From Streptomyces roseifaciens (lineage in GTDB: Bacteria > Actinomycetota > Actinomycetes > Streptomycetales > Streptomycetaceae): a DNA stretch of 64,000 bases. Below the pieces are notes generated by a model. That model had not been told where the DNA came from, made no database searches, and saw nothing but the letters and a program-made list of their open reading frames with translations. Shown one piece after another: positions 1-8,896 of this stretch. Numbering within the stretch: the stretch's first letter is position 1; the number at the start of each line of letters is the position of its first letter. Made by a program: the position numbers and the translations under genes. Location: NCBI RefSeq assembly GCF_001445655.1, contig NZ_LNBE01000003.1:2276530-2340529 (forward strand), read 5' to 3'.

Positions 1-656
1 GGGAGGGTGTGGCCGGTAACGTCATCCGTCTTCCACTGCTGGCTCTGGAAGGCCAGGAACACGGCGACCCAGCGGGACCGGCCCGGGAAGTGGATCAGCA
101 ACCCGCCGTCCTGCCATACCCCGTCGCTCTGCCGGAACTTGGAGCTGTTGCCCTGGTTCATGTGGATGTCGTGGACGCCGTTGCCCGGCAGGAACCCGAA
201 GACCTTGTCCTTGATCTTCGGCTCGGGGCCCCAGCGCTCGCCGAAGACGTACAGTCTGGCGGTGGGGTCCTCGACCGCGTCCCGCACGTAGTGGTCGAGG
301 AGGTCGGCGAGGTCGTTGTCGGGTCCCTCGACGTCGGGCGGGAGGGTTCGCATCTCCGCCGGGTCGAAGAGGTTTCCGCGGACGAAGTCGAGGTTGGGTC
401 CGCCGGGCCCCGGCGGCAAGGTGTTCCAGCCGCCGGCGAGGCCTGTGAGGCGGTCGGTGACGGGATGCCGGAAATCCTCGTGGACGAGGTAGAGCAGCTC
501 GGACGGCTGCTCCTGCGACTCCACGTTCACCGCGATGCGGTAGTGCGTCCCATGATCGTCTGTGAGATGGATTTGGTAGTGAGGCGTGTCGGCGGCACCC
601 TCTCGGCGGGTGCCGACTGCGCGTGCGATGAGTACGCCGTATGTCTTCAGTGGCAT
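1..656 (-). CDS. DUF2278 family protein, C-terminus cut by window edge
   Basis: The minus strand reads from ATG at 656 to the window edge without a stop, about 218 residues. It begins MPLKTYGVLIARAVG and carries the family's usual blocks: PHYQIHLTDDHG, YRIAVNVESQ, LDFVRGNLFD, DNDLADLLDHYV, FGERWGPEPK, FGFLPGNGVHDIHMNQGN, VWQDGGLLIHFP and WVAVFLAFQSQ. These match DUF2278 (YukJ-like) proteins, whose role is unknown. The C-terminus lies outside the window. No neighbour in the window suggests a function. The + strand ORF over the same bases is a shadow with no family resemblance. Confidence 0.85.
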   Translation of the reverse strand, partial: MPLKTYGVLIARAVGTRREGAADTPHYQIHLTDDHGTHYRIAVNVESQEQPSELLYLVHEDFRHPVTDRLTGLAGGWNTLPPGPGGPNLDFVRGNLFDPAEMRTLPPDVEGPDNDLADLLDHYVRDAVEDPTARLYVFGERWGPEPKIKDKVFGFLPGNGVHDIHMNQGNSSKFRQSDGVWQDGGLLIHFPGRSRWVAVFLAFQSQQWKTDDVTGHTL

Positions 657-1021
657 GACGACCAACTCCCCCGTGGGGCGGTCGCGTCGCTCGCCCCGTG
701 GGGGGAATGGTAATGGCCCATCGCCCTTCTCACCTGCCTGCTCGGTGATTTCTGCGTGCGGAAATACGGAATGGGCCCTTGCGCTTATTGAGCGTGAACG
801 CGACCGGCGTGCCGGCGGGTGCGGTTGCCGCCCAGGCCGAAGGTGACTACGCCCCCTCCTTCCGGAGGAGGACCAGGGCGTCTACGAACTCCAGGGCGCC
901 ACCAAGTCGGTCATCGGCGGACTCGCGGCATGGCGCGGCGCCGGGACGGCTGGACCTGCGAGCTGTGCGGTGGAATCAGGTCGTGGGGGCACCCCATCGC
1001 ACACCCTGTAGCGTGTAACAC
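657..1021. other. Intergenic stretch, no convincing gene
   Basis: This stretch lies between two divergently oriented genes. From 930 on the + strand a short reading frame gives MARRRDGWTCELCGG, which resembles the first zinc-binding strand of an HNH nuclease, but it stops after about 30 residues. I treat it as chance or a relic. The end of the stretch holds the promoter for the acetyltransferase gene. Confidence 0.4.
1009..1014 (+). promoter_or_regulatory. -10 box of a probably leaderless promoter
   Basis: TAGCGT lies 7 bases before the ATG at 1022, with no Shine-Dalgarno sequence between. That spacing puts the transcription start on or next to the start codon, a common arrangement in Streptomyces. 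The -35 region is not clear. Confidence 0.45.
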
Positions 1022-1453
1022 ATGAATAGCTCAATTGACCCTTACGAGTTGCGTGCGGGCGTGCCCTCCGTCGAGGTCTTCCGCCGTCTGCGCACGGATG
1101 CCGGTCTCTCCGACAAAACCCCCGAGGCCGTCGCACTCGCCCTGCCCAACACGTGGCACGGCGTGGTCCTCCACCACGAGGGCGAGCCCATCGGCATGGG
1201 GCGAATCATCGGAGACGGTGGTACTGCGTTCCAGATCGTCGACATATGCGTACACCCTGCGCATCAGGGCCGCGGCCTCGGCAGGCTCATCATGGCCGCG
1301 CTCACCGAGGAACTGGAGCGCCGGGCGCCCGCCACCGCTTACGTCTCTCTGATCGCGGACGGCCCCGCACGCTTCCTCTACGAGAAGTTCGGCTTCGCAG
1401 ATACCGCCACGCACGACTCGATCGGCATGTACCGCATGATGGGCGAGAGCTGA
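1022..1453 (+). CDS. GNAT family N-acetyltransferase
   Basis: This 143-residue protein has a single GNAT fold, the usual length for the family. Motif A is clear near residues 74-95 (VDICVHPAHQGRGLGRLI), with the QGRGLG pyrophosphate loop that binds acetyl-CoA. The C-terminal block FLYEKFGFADT is the typical 'motif B' tail. The substrate cannot be told from sequence. The start is ATG at 1022, apparently leaderless behind TAGCGT. It is a single-gene unit. Confidence 0.85.
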   Translation: MNSSIDPYELRAGVPSVEVFRRLRTDAGLSDKTPEAVALALPNTWHGVVLHHEGEPIGMGRIIGDGGTAFQIVDICVHPAHQGRGLGRLIMAALTEELERRAPATAYVSLIADGPARFLYEKFGFADTATHDSIGMYRMMGES

Positions 1454-1484
1454 AGGGCGCGGGCCGGCCGGAGCCCATGCCGCG

Positions 1485-2321
1485 TCAGTCGAGGGCCGTG
1501 CCCGGTAGGGGCCACTGCCTGCGGGAAGGGATCAGCAGGCGCAGGAGGCGGGTGCCGCAGCGCAGCTTCCAGTCGTCCGGGTACCTGATGCGTGTGATGA
1601 GGGCAGCCGTGGACCTGCTGATGGAGCCCGTCGCCTCGGCGGCCGACGCCGGGTCCAGGAGCCGGTCGCAGTTGAACCAGGCGAGACCCCGGACGACGCG
1701 GATGCCGTAGTTCGTCAGGAGCTCGTCGTCGCGGGTGAACAGCCGGTCAAGCGAGCGCAGACCGCGGCAGTACCGGTCGGCCAGGTCGTCCTGCACCTCG
1801 TCGATGCACTTCGCGAGCAGCTCGTTCATCCGGTGGAAGTCGCCGATGTGCTCGTGGTTGCTCCGTCGGGCGTTCAGGGACCGCAAGGCGAGGGGCAGGT
1901 CGTAGGACATGTGCGCCATCATGGAGAAGAGCACGTCCTCGAGGACGTAGGACCGCCGGGCGGTGGAGGCGGCGTATACGTCGCGCCATGGCTGCGGAAT
2001 GGTCTCCGGCAGGTCCGCCCGGTCGACGACGGCGTCCCGGCGCGGCGGCTGTTCCCGTTCCCCGAGCCAGGCGTCGATGGCCGTTATGGCCGTGAAGTAG
2101 GCGGATGCGAGGGAGACGGACAGGTCGGCGACCCAGTGCGGCTCCCGGAACGAGAGCGCGTTCGTGCGCAGGCTCGCGGCCAGGCTGGAGGTGAGCCGGT
2201 AGTAGGCGTAGGCGAACACCGCACGGGGGTCGCGCATTTCGTCGTATCGCCTCACGTGGTCCGCGAGGCCGCGGGCCACGCCTGCGACCTTTTCGGCGGG
2301 GGAGGGGCCCACGGCCGTCAT
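1485..2321 (-). CDS. DUF5995 family protein
   Basis: This 278-residue, mostly helical protein resembles DUF5995 proteins of Streptomyces and Mycobacterium (VADLSVSLASAYFTAITAIDAWL near residues 67-90). Their function is unknown. The ATG overlaps the stop of the upstream gene by 4 bases (ATGA), so the two are translationally coupled. There is no signal peptide. The family assignment is by resemblance only. Confidence 0.65.
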   Translation of the reverse strand: MTAVGPSPAEKVAGVARGLADHVRRYDEMRDPRAVFAYAYYRLTSSLAASLRTNALSFREPHWVADLSVSLASAYFTAITAIDAWLGEREQPPRRDAVVDRADLPETIPQPWRDVYAASTARRSYVLEDVLFSMMAHMSYDLPLALRSLNARRSNHEHIGDFHRMNELLAKCIDEVQDDLADRYCRGLRSLDRLFTRDDELLTNYGIRVVRGLAWFNCDRLLDPASAAEATGSISRSTAALITRIRYPDDWKLRCGTRLLRLLIPSRRQWPLPGTALD

Positions 2322-2896
2322 GGGCGGTCTCCGGTGGTGCTGCCGGCTGCAGGGACCCGGGCGGCTTTCTCCGTGGCCTTCGCCCAGTCGCACACCAGCT
2401 CCCCGGCGAGTGCGCGCCGGTCGGCTGCCACCTGGTAGGTCGCGGTCCAGGCGGTTCCCAGCAGAGGCATGTGGTAGGTGGACGCCATGCCCGCCTCACG
2501 GATCTCTGCAGGGTAGGTGAAGGTCCGTGCGAGGAACCTCGGCACGGGGCCGAATTGCTCGTCCGCGTGCACGACGATCGTGCGGCCGTCGGGGTCGAGG
2601 ACGTAGCGCTCCTGCAACAGGTAGAGGGTCGCACCGAATTTCGAGAGCCTGACCGTGTTGTCGGCCTCTCCGAAATCTCCCTCGCGCGGCTTGGCCACGA
2701 TGGTGGAGTCCAGCTGGGACGCTCCGGTGAGCCACTGTGACACGCACATGACGATGACGAGCAGCCGGTTCTTCGCACCGATCTCCCGGGCGCGCAGGAA
2801 ACGCTGCCACGAGGTGACGCGGAAGGTGAACGTCCCTCGCCGGACTCCCGTCCCCACCTCGAAGTAGTAGACGTGACTGGGTGCTGTGGTTGTCAC
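2318..2896 (-). CDS. Hypothetical protein coupled to the DUF5995 gene
   Basis: I do not recognise the family. With the GTG at 2896 the protein is 192 residues, starting VTTTAPSHVYYFEVGTG. It has a basic patch and a moderately hydrophobic stretch (RLLVIVMCVSQWLTG) near residues 44-58 but no clear membrane span. The reading frame continues upstream, and no good ribosome site decides the start. I chose the GTG because upstream translation looks non-protein-like. It overlaps the DUF5995 gene by 4 bases and is likely to work with it. Confidence 0.5.
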   Translation of the reverse strand: MTTTAPSHVYYFEVGTGVRRGTFTFRVTSWQRFLRAREIGAKNRLLVIVMCVSQWLTGASQLDSTIVAKPREGDFGEADNTVRLSKFGATLYLLQERYVLDPDGRTIVVHADEQFGPVPRFLARTFTYPAEIREAGMASTYHMPLLGTAWTATYQVAADRRALAGELVCDWAKATEKAARVPAAGSTTGDRP

Positions 2897-3173
2897 GCTG
2901 TGCAGCGTAATGCCGTGGCCCCTGCTCACCGGGGAAGGCCGGCCCCGTGTTGCCCCAGGCGCTTCCTGCGGGCGGAGCGGACGGTCGGGCGTGCGGAGCG
3001 AACAATGGACGGGGGCTCGCGTAGGCCCAGGCGCGCACGCAGGAGCCCGGGAGCACTCTGCTGGCGCTGTTGCCCGCATCCTCACGACCGTTGACCGACC
3101 TGTTTGAGCCACCTACGTTCGAGATGAGGCCTGGTCCGTGCGGACGGGCCAGCCGCGGCTCTTGGGGGCGCAG

Positions 3174-3530
3174 GTGCACTGGTATGTGGATGTGCTCAAG
3201 AAATACGCGACATTCAGCGGACGGGCGAGCCGCCCCGAGTTCTGGATGTTCACCCTGGTCAGCCTTGTCATCAGCATCGTGCTGGCCGTCATCGACGCTC
3301 TGCTCGGCACGGGCATGATCATCGAAACCGTCTACGACGTCGCCGTGTTCCTTCCCAGCCTCGCTGTCAGCGTCCGGCGCCTGCACGACATCGACCGGTC
3401 GGGCTGGTGGGTACTGATTGGCCTGATTCCGATCATCGGTCTCATCGTCCTGATCGTGTTCTGGGCCACGGCCGGCAAGCCGCGGGAGAACGCCTACGGC
3501 CCGAACCCACAGGAGGTTCCGGCCTCCTGA
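3174..3530 (+). CDS. DUF805 family small membrane protein
   Basis: This 118-residue protein starts HWYVDVLKKYATFSGRASR after GTG, the hallmark opening of DUF805 proteins (W-Y-x-x-x-L-x-x-Y-x-x-F-x-G-R-x-x-R-x-E-F-W). Three or four hydrophobic segments follow, with the conserved RRLHDIDRSGWW loop near residues 69-80 and an ENAYGPNP tail. It is an inner-membrane protein of unknown role. I chose the internal GTG at 3174 because family members begin there and a GGGGG run precedes it. Confidence 0.85.
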   Translation: MHWYVDVLKKYATFSGRASRPEFWMFTLVSLVISIVLAVIDALLGTGMIIETVYDVAVFLPSLAVSVRRLHDIDRSGWWVLIGLIPIIGLIVLIVFWATAGKPRENAYGPNPQEVPAS

Positions 3531-3708
3531 GGGCCAGCCTCGCACTTTCATGAAACGGGCTGTCCGGCGGGCGGGCGGTCGGCTCAGTGAAAAGTGCCTC
3601 TGACCAGTGAGTATGAGAGTTGTCGAGACGCTCGTTCACGCACCAGCCGGAGGCACTTCTCAGGTGAGTAAGCCGTCAGGCTCGGGTGTCGGCGTGATGC
3701 GTCACGCT

Positions 3709-3948
3709 TCACAGCTGCCGGACGCGCAGCACGCCGGTCAGCATCGGGAGAGTGAACTCGCCGCGGGCGGTCTCCGGTCTACTCGCGAGGAATGCGCGGA
3801 TCCGGCTCAGCGCGGCCTCTTGTTCCTGTTCCGGCATGACCAGTACCCCAGCGCGTGTCGCGATGGTCGCGACCAAGGAGGCGGCGGTCGCCACCATGGT
3901 CGCCGCTCCCGTCAGTATGCGACGCCCAATACCCTTTGTCGCAGGCAT
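3709..3948 (-). CDS. Small hypothetical protein with a hydrophobic N-terminal helix
   Basis: This 79-residue frame starts at an ATG preceded by GGGGGGATCCT, a good ribosome site. A basic start (MPATKGIGRRI) and an Ala/Thr/Val-rich helix at residues 10-35 suggest a membrane helix or signal anchor. A charged region follows (EQEQEAALSRIRAFLASR). I recognise no family. The ribosome site and amphipathic pattern support a real gene, but it could be a shadow. Confidence 0.4.
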   Translation of the reverse strand: MPATKGIGRRILTGAATMVATAASLVATIATRAGVLVMPEQEQEAALSRIRAFLASRPETARGEFTLPMLTGVLRVRQL

Positions 3949-4154
3949 AGGATCCCCCCGTCTTCGGCTGCCCACCCCCTGTGAGGCAGCATCGACGCCG
4001 GGACAGACACGCTGCGGGCAGGCCCGGGTTCCCTCTCTCCGAAGCGCGGGCTCGCCAGCCGGCGCCTCCGCACTCACCGCACGCCCCGGAGCCGCCCCTA
4101 GGGCTTGACCGGGGGCCGTGCCCTCCGCCGCCTGGTGCGCCCTATTCTTCCGGC

Positions 4155-4613
4155 GTGAGTGACATATACGAACTGCAACTGGCCCTCGACCTCCCGGACA
4201 CCCTTCCGGAGACGGACGTGGCAGTGCTCCGCTGGCACATGTCCGACGAGGGCGGCGGCGCCGACCACGATGAGCAGGATGGGGAGGCAGAAGGCCCCGA
4301 GACGTACCCTCTGCTTGCTTCCCGGGGCCCGGCATGGCGCATCGGCGGGGCTCTGGTCGGTGAACTCTGCCGAGGCCCGGGAGGCTGGGCCCTCACCGCG
4401 CGCCAGGAGGTGCACCCCGACGAGTTCCCCGCCCTCGAGGCCCTTCTGACGTGGCTGGCCGCGCGGACGTCGACCCCGGGCCCCATAGGGCACCTGCGTT
4501 TCTACGAGTCCGCGGTGCCCGACGTCCTGATGACGGACGGGCAGGTGCCCTGCCGCATGAGCCTGCACCCATCGGTAGCCGTCGAGGCCGAACTGCTGCC
4601 CGGCGCGGAGTAG
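4155..4613 (+). CDS. Hypothetical protein, about 152 residues
   Basis: The protein is acidic and soluble, starting at GTG with SDIYELQLALDLPD. It has a variable acidic stretch (GGGADHDEQDGEAEG) near residues 34-50 and a WRIGGALVGEL block. It resembles uncharacterised Streptomyces proteins but I cannot name a family. TATTCT (4143-4148) sits 6 bases before the GTG, which points to a leaderless transcript and supports this start. It is a single-gene unit. Confidence 0.6.
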   Translation: MSDIYELQLALDLPDTLPETDVAVLRWHMSDEGGGADHDEQDGEAEGPETYPLLASRGPAWRIGGALVGELCRGPGGWALTARQEVHPDEFPALEALLTWLAARTSTPGPIGHLRFYESAVPDVLMTDGQVPCRMSLHPSVAVEAELLPGAE

Positions 4614-4759
4614 AACGCGCCCGGCGCACCGGGCGCGCGGCGGTCGACCAGCTGCCGGCACACCCGTGCATGGTCGCCTGCTGGTCGTCGCGGCGCTTGT
4701 CCCTTTGCCGGCCGACGGCAAGCCGCACTGCTCGGCCGGCGCCGCCGGGACATCCCCTT

Positions 4760-5584
4760 CACAGCCGGCCTCGGCAGCCGGCCACCGCGACTTCCCCCAC
4801 ACGGCACTCGGCGACGGCGACAAGGTGGACCTGGGAGGGCTGATCCTGCGAGCCCTCGCCACACCCGGCCACACGGACGAGCACCTGTCCTTCCTGCTCC
4901 TCGACGGTTCCCGGGAACTCGGCGTGTTCACCGGCGGGTCACTGATCGTCGGCTCTGCCGCACGCACCGACCTCCAGGGCGCGGACCGGGCCGAGGAGCT
5001 GGCCCGCGCCCAGTACCGCTCGCTGCGCCGCCTTGCCGAGCTGCCGGACGCGACCGAGGTGTGGCCCACCCACGGCGCGGGGTCGTTCTGCTCGGCCCCG
5101 CCCGGAACCGAGCGGACCACCACCATCGGCGCGCAGAAGCGGGCGAACGACCTCCTGGCCGTGCCGGACGAGGACGCGTTCGTCGCCCGCCTGCTCGGCT
5201 CCTACCCCGCCTACTTCGCCCGCCTCGCCGAACTCAACCGCCGCGGCCCCGCCCTCCTGACCGGCACCCCCGACCTGAAGCCGCTCACCCCGGCCCGCGT
5301 CCGGGCCCTGCTCGCCGACGACGCGTACCTGGTCGACGCCCGCCCGGCCACCGAGTTCGCCGCCGGGCAGCCTCCCCGGTGCCGCGCACACCGAGCTCGG
5401 TGCCCTGGCCGCCGACGGCCAGGAGGTACGCGACGGCGCGGTGGTCATGTGCGGGCACGGCGAGAGTGCGATGACCGCCGCCAGCCTCCTCGCCCGCCGA
5501 GGCAGCCGGGGCCTTGCGGTGCTGGTCGGCGGCGCCCAGGACTGCGTGAAGGCGACCGGTCGCCCTCTGGAACGCGACCGGTGA
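4760..5584 (+). pseudogene. Broken MBL-fold hydrolase/rhodanese fusion gene
   Basis: The first part reads as the C-terminal half of a metallo-beta-lactamase fold (ATPGHTDEHLSFLLLDGS, LPDATEVWPTHGAGSFCS), then a rhodanese domain (YLVDARPATEFAAG). The N-terminal HxHxDH zinc motif is absent, so the 5' end is lost. Near 5370 the frame breaks. Shifting one frame restores LPGAAHTELGALAADG and the rhodanese active-site loop VMCGHGESAM, ending at the stop near 5584. Intact relatives are persulfide dioxygenase/rhodanese-type proteins of sulfide detoxification. This copy should be inactive. Confidence 0.7.
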
Positions 5585-5745
5585 CCACCCCGCCCCCGCC
5601 GCCACGGACGGGATCCGGCCCGCCTGGTCGACCACCGTCATCATGAAGACCGGCCGGCCTCATCGACCCGGCCCGCCGCGGCCCGGCGACGGGCTTCAAC
5701 GACGCGCCGCGGGCAGTGCCGCGTCCGGCATACGGCGATGCGCCT

Positions 5746-6450
5746 TCAGACCTGGCCTTCGGAGGCCAGGGTCGTGGCGGCGATGCCACGGCGGTCGCGT
5801 GCGTCCGGCGGCGGTGTGACGGTGATGCCGGCTCCGGTGAGGATGCTCAGGTCCAGGCTCCAGGTCGTGGCGGAGCGTTGCTGCCACAGCGCGAAGGCCG
5901 CGTCGACGTGCCGCCGAGCCCGGTCCGGAGTCACCCCGGTGACCTTGACGAGGTGGGCGAAGGCCTGGGCCTCGAGGCCGCGGACCTGGGCGTAGCCGAA
6001 GTGCGTGACGGTGTGGCAGTCGGTGCACAGGCAGATCAGCCGCTTGAGCGTCTGCACGCGGCGAGCCCCGTCGTACACCCACCGCTCGTGCGCCTCCAGC
6101 CACCTCTTGGCGTGCCGGTCCTCGCCTGCTCCGCAGGCCTCGCAGCGCATGCCGGCCCGGCGGGTAATCATGCGACGCAGCCGTTCCCAGTCCTGCTGGG
6201 TGACGCAGGAACGGACGTTGGTGAACCAGCAGCTGCTGGGCACCAGGTCGACGAACAGCCCGCTGCCGAGCGTACGGTCCTCACCGGGCAGCAGATCAGG
6301 GACGTCGGGGGCCGGCGCCCACGGGGCGAGGGCGGTCATCCCCGCCCGGGGCGCGTACCAGCGCTTGGCGGCCGGATCCCAGCGTGCCCCCGCCCTCTTC
6401 GCCTCGTCCTTCTGTGCGTACGGGACGTCCAGCCATATACGCTCAACCAC
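5746..6450 (-). CDS. DUF5710 domain protein with an HNH-like zinc region
   Basis: This 234-residue protein opens with VERIWLDVPYAQKDEAKRAGARWD and KRWYAP (residues 2-35), the DUF5710 domain often found on DNA-handling proteins. The middle has RCEACGAGED, LEAHERW and LICLCTDCHTVTHFGYAQ (about 100-150), a CxxC plus CxxC/H arrangement like an HNH nuclease. GTG at 6450 is chosen because GGGAGGGAAG lies just upstream and the domain begins there. Function is inferred only from the domains. It is a single-gene unit. Confidence 0.75.
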   Translation of the reverse strand: MVERIWLDVPYAQKDEAKRAGARWDPAAKRWYAPRAGMTALAPWAPAPDVPDLLPGEDRTLGSGLFVDLVPSSCWFTNVRSCVTQQDWERLRRMITRRAGMRCEACGAGEDRHAKRWLEAHERWVYDGARRVQTLKRLICLCTDCHTVTHFGYAQVRGLEAQAFAHLVKVTGVTPDRARRHVDAAFALWQQRSATTWSLDLSILTGAGITVTPPPDARDRRGIAATTLASEGQV

Positions 6451-6672
6451 TGTGCGCTTCCCTCCCCGTTGGCGACGCGGCAAACGCTACCGGTCCGGCC
6501 GGCCGCGTGTTGGCTGAGCGCTGTGGCGGCGCTGCTCACTCGCCGAAGTGTGCACGGGACACCCCGGACAGGGCAGGATGGGAAGAGGCCGCACAGGCCC
6601 AGGTGTGCGCCTCAACTCACCCGACCCGTGCGGCCCTTCTCACGGTACGAGCCGATTGCGACCACCGTGCCC

Positions 6673-6858
6673 CTACGGCTGTGCCGGCCAGACCAGAGCC
6701 TGGGCGACGATGACGCTCTCACCGTTGAAGGTGACGGCGGGGCCTTCGTGCAGTTCGTAGCCAAGTCCGATCGCTTCGCTCACACGTTGGCAGAACCTGG
6801 CGTCGTCCGGTCCGGTGAGGACTCGGTAGATGGGCAATCCGTCTGGTGGTGTGTTCAT
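6673..6858 (-). CDS. DUF1737 small protein
   Basis: This 61-residue protein includes YRVLTGPDDARFCQRVSEAI, then LGYELHEGPAVTFNG and VIVAQALVWP. This is the DUF1737 fold, usually 55-65 residues and of unknown role. The ATG at 6858 has no clear ribosome site, so a start up to 13 residues further upstream is possible. It is a single-gene unit. Confidence 0.75.
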   Translation of the reverse strand: MNTPPDGLPIYRVLTGPDDARFCQRVSEAIGLGYELHEGPAVTFNGESVIVAQALVWPAQP

Positions 6859-6952
6859 GAGGAGAAGGATCCCAGATGCACGCATGCACGCACCCACCGA
6901 GCCGGCTGGCCGGCCGGCACGGCCCGAAGCCGGTCGCTCCCAAGGCCGTTGG

Positions 6953-7303
6953 TCAGGTCTCCGGCAGTACGAGCCAGATCTCGGAGAGGGAGAGGCCGTG
7001 CTCGCGACTCACCACCCCGCAGGCGCAGCCCAACGTGGCCTGACGCCAGTCACAGGTCACGGTCCACGGGCCGTCCTTGCCTCCGCACTTCGGGCAGCCG
7101 ACGGTTTCGGCTGTCCATACCCCGGGCGCGGGTCTGGTGTGGCGTCGGAATCTGCCCTGGTACTGGACCTGCCAGGGCTCGGCCAGCGGTGTGAGCGGGA
7201 CAGCCCCGGGCGCGCTCGTCGCGGCGAGGGCGGTGAACAGTGCAGTCAGATCGGGGAGCAGGGCTTCGCCCGATTCGGTCGGCGGCGCCACGCCTTCCGC
7301 CAC
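6953..7303 (-). CDS. Hypothetical protein with a C-terminal zinc ribbon
   Basis: This 116-residue frame has an Ala/Leu-rich N-terminal half and a C-terminal region with GCPKCGGKDGPWTVTCDW and LGCACG (about residues 68-97). The two Cys pairs suggest a zinc ribbon. No family is recognised. The GTG at 7303 is one of two possible starts, the other lying 5 codons further in. It lies downstream of the serine hydrolase gene on the same strand, but 140 bases separate them. Confidence 0.5.
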   Translation of the reverse strand: MAEGVAPPTESGEALLPDLTALFTALAATSAPGAVPLTPLAEPWQVQYQGRFRRHTRPAPGVWTAETVGCPKCGGKDGPWTVTCDWRQATLGCACGVVSREHGLSLSEIWLVLPET

Positions 7304-7444
7304 CCCCGGCGTGGTTCCGTACCTTGGGGCCGCTGCCGCAGCCGTTGGGTTCGGGGCGGCGTGCCAGGGCAGCAGGGCAGCAGGGCAGCAGGGCGCGGGC
7401 GACGGCGGCCAGGAGGGCGGCGGCAGGCGGGCTGACAGCGCCGG

Positions 7445-8620
7445 TCATCGGCAGAATTCCGCTTCGAGGGCCGCCTGCTCGAGCGCGGGATCGCCCCAGT
7501 CGCCGTTGCGGTTGATGGTGACGACGTGTTCGCCGTCGGCGGTGGCGGCCGTCCGGGTCAGTGAGCCGGTGATCTCGCTGCTGTGCCCCCAGACCTGCAC
7601 GCCGCATGCCGTGAGCGTCTGTGACCGGATCCCAAGGCCGTAGGACCTGCCGCCGCCCAGATCGTGGCCGGTGAACATCTCCTTCTGCTGGGCGGGGGGA
7701 AGGAGCTCGCCGCCCAGGAGGGCACGGATGAAGGCGTTCAGGTCACGGGCGGTGGAGATCATCTCGCCGGAGGCCCCGGAGAAGGAGGGGTTGAAGTCGG
7801 TGACGTCGTAGATCCGTGCGGCAGGGTCGTCCACATAGAGCTTGGAATAGTGCCGCCCGTGCGGGCCGGGCACCGACGGCGACGAGCCGGGGACCGTGGT
7901 CCCGCGCAGGCCGAGAGGTCTGATGATGCGCTGTTCCACTTCGGAGCCGTAGCTGTGTCCGGTGGCCTTCTCGATGACCATGCCGGCCAGGATGTAGTTG
8001 GTGTTGGAGTAGGACCAGCCCTTGCCGGGCGCGAAGAGCGGCTTGTGGGCGAGGCCGATCCGCACCAGTTCCTCCGGCGTGGCGCCGTCGTACCGGTGGG
8101 TGAAGAACGCCTTGCCGGTGAACTTGGCGCGGAGGCCGTCGTCGTCGATGTAGTCGTAGAGCCCGCTGGTGTGCTGGAGCAGCTGGCGCAGAGTGATCCG
8201 GCGTCCGTCGTTGCCGTGGCCGCGCACCAGGCCCGGCAGCCACTTGTCCACTGTGTCGTCGGTCGACAGACCGTGCTCGGGTTCGGAGGCGAGCTGCAGC
8301 AGGACGGTGGCGATGAAGGGCTTGGTGAGACTGCCGATACGGAAGCGGTCCTGCGGAAGGCGCGGGCGGCCGGTGCGGAGGTCCGCCACGCCGGACGTGC
8401 CGTGCCAGCTCTCGCCCGCACGGTCGACCCGGGCCAGGACACCGGGGGTCCCCGCGCGCGTGATCGCGTCGAGAGCGTCCTGCGTTGCGGAGTGAGCAGA
8501 GGGAGGGGACGGGCGTGAGGTAGCGCGCGGTGCAGCGGAGGCCGGGGCGACCGCGGCTGCGGCGACCGTTCCGGCCAGTGCCAGGGTGATCAGAGTGCGG
8601 GGTAAGGCGTTCGTGGCCAT
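7445..8620 (-). CDS. Secreted serine hydrolase, beta-lactamase/D-Ala-D-Ala carboxypeptidase type
   Basis: This 391-residue protein has a signal peptide at residues 1-32 (hydrophobic core LITLALAGTVAAAAV, then APASAAP). The class C beta-lactamase-like catalytic motifs are present: SLTK near residue 97 (nucleophile Ser and Lys), YSN near 195 and HSS near 350 in place of the usual HxG/KTG. It probably acts outside the cell on D-Ala-D-Ala peptides or esters. The exact substrate is unknown. Five 11-bp-phased repeats lie upstream of its promoter region (8707-8758) and may be an activator site. Confidence 0.85.
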   Translation of the reverse strand: MATNALPRTLITLALAGTVAAAAVAPASAAPRATSRPSPPSAHSATQDALDAITRAGTPGVLARVDRAGESWHGTSGVADLRTGRPRLPQDRFRIGSLTKPFIATVLLQLASEPEHGLSTDDTVDKWLPGLVRGHGNDGRRITLRQLLQHTSGLYDYIDDDGLRAKFTGKAFFTHRYDGATPEELVRIGLAHKPLFAPGKGWSYSNTNYILAGMVIEKATGHSYGSEVEQRIIRPLGLRGTTVPGSSPSVPGPHGRHYSKLYVDDPAARIYDVTDFNPSFSGASGEMISTARDLNAFIRALLGGELLPPAQQKEMFTGHDLGGGRSYGLGIRSQTLTACGVQVWGHSSEITGSLTRTAATADGEHVVTINRNGDWGDPALEQAALEAEFCR

Positions 8621-8706
8621 GTGGGCGTTCTCCGTCTCCGGTTGGGTTCGGTACCCGGAGGGACCTCTGAGCGCTACGGCAGGTTGACGGTCTTCGGACT
8701 GTCGCA

Positions 8707-8758
8707 CCCCTGAGCGAACCCGGAAACACCCCTGAGGCGCCCCTGAGGCTCCCCCTAG
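8707..8758. promoter_or_regulatory. 11-bp-phased direct repeats upstream of the serine hydrolase gene
   Basis: CCCCTGAG occurs at 8707, 8729 and 8740, with degenerate copies at 8718 (ACCCGGAA) and 8751 (CCCCCTAG). All starts are exactly 11 bp apart, one helical turn. The array lies 87-138 bp upstream of the ATG at 8620, just upstream of a possible -10 (TAGCGC on the minus strand, 8671-8676). The layout is that of OmpR/PhoP-type or SARP activator sites. The cognate regulator is unknown. Confidence 0.5.
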
Positions 8759-8896
8759 CCCCTTGGGCAGTCACTGGTCGGAGCCCGGTCGGGCGGCCCG
8801 CCGTTGAGGTGGGGCCTTCACCCGCACGGCTGGTGCCGGTGCGGTTTGGTTACGGCAGGGCCGTGTGGTTCGGGTGTGGTCCGGGAGCATGGAGGT

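Noticed and set aside
9..713. Long + strand ORF of 234 codons
   Set aside because: It is antisense to the DUF2278 gene. Its translation is Val/Glu/Gly-rich with no family resemblance.
930..1025. Short HNH-like peptide (RRRDGWTCELCGG)
   Set aside because: It stops after one zinc pair and overlaps the acetyltransferase promoter. Too short to claim as a gene or relic.
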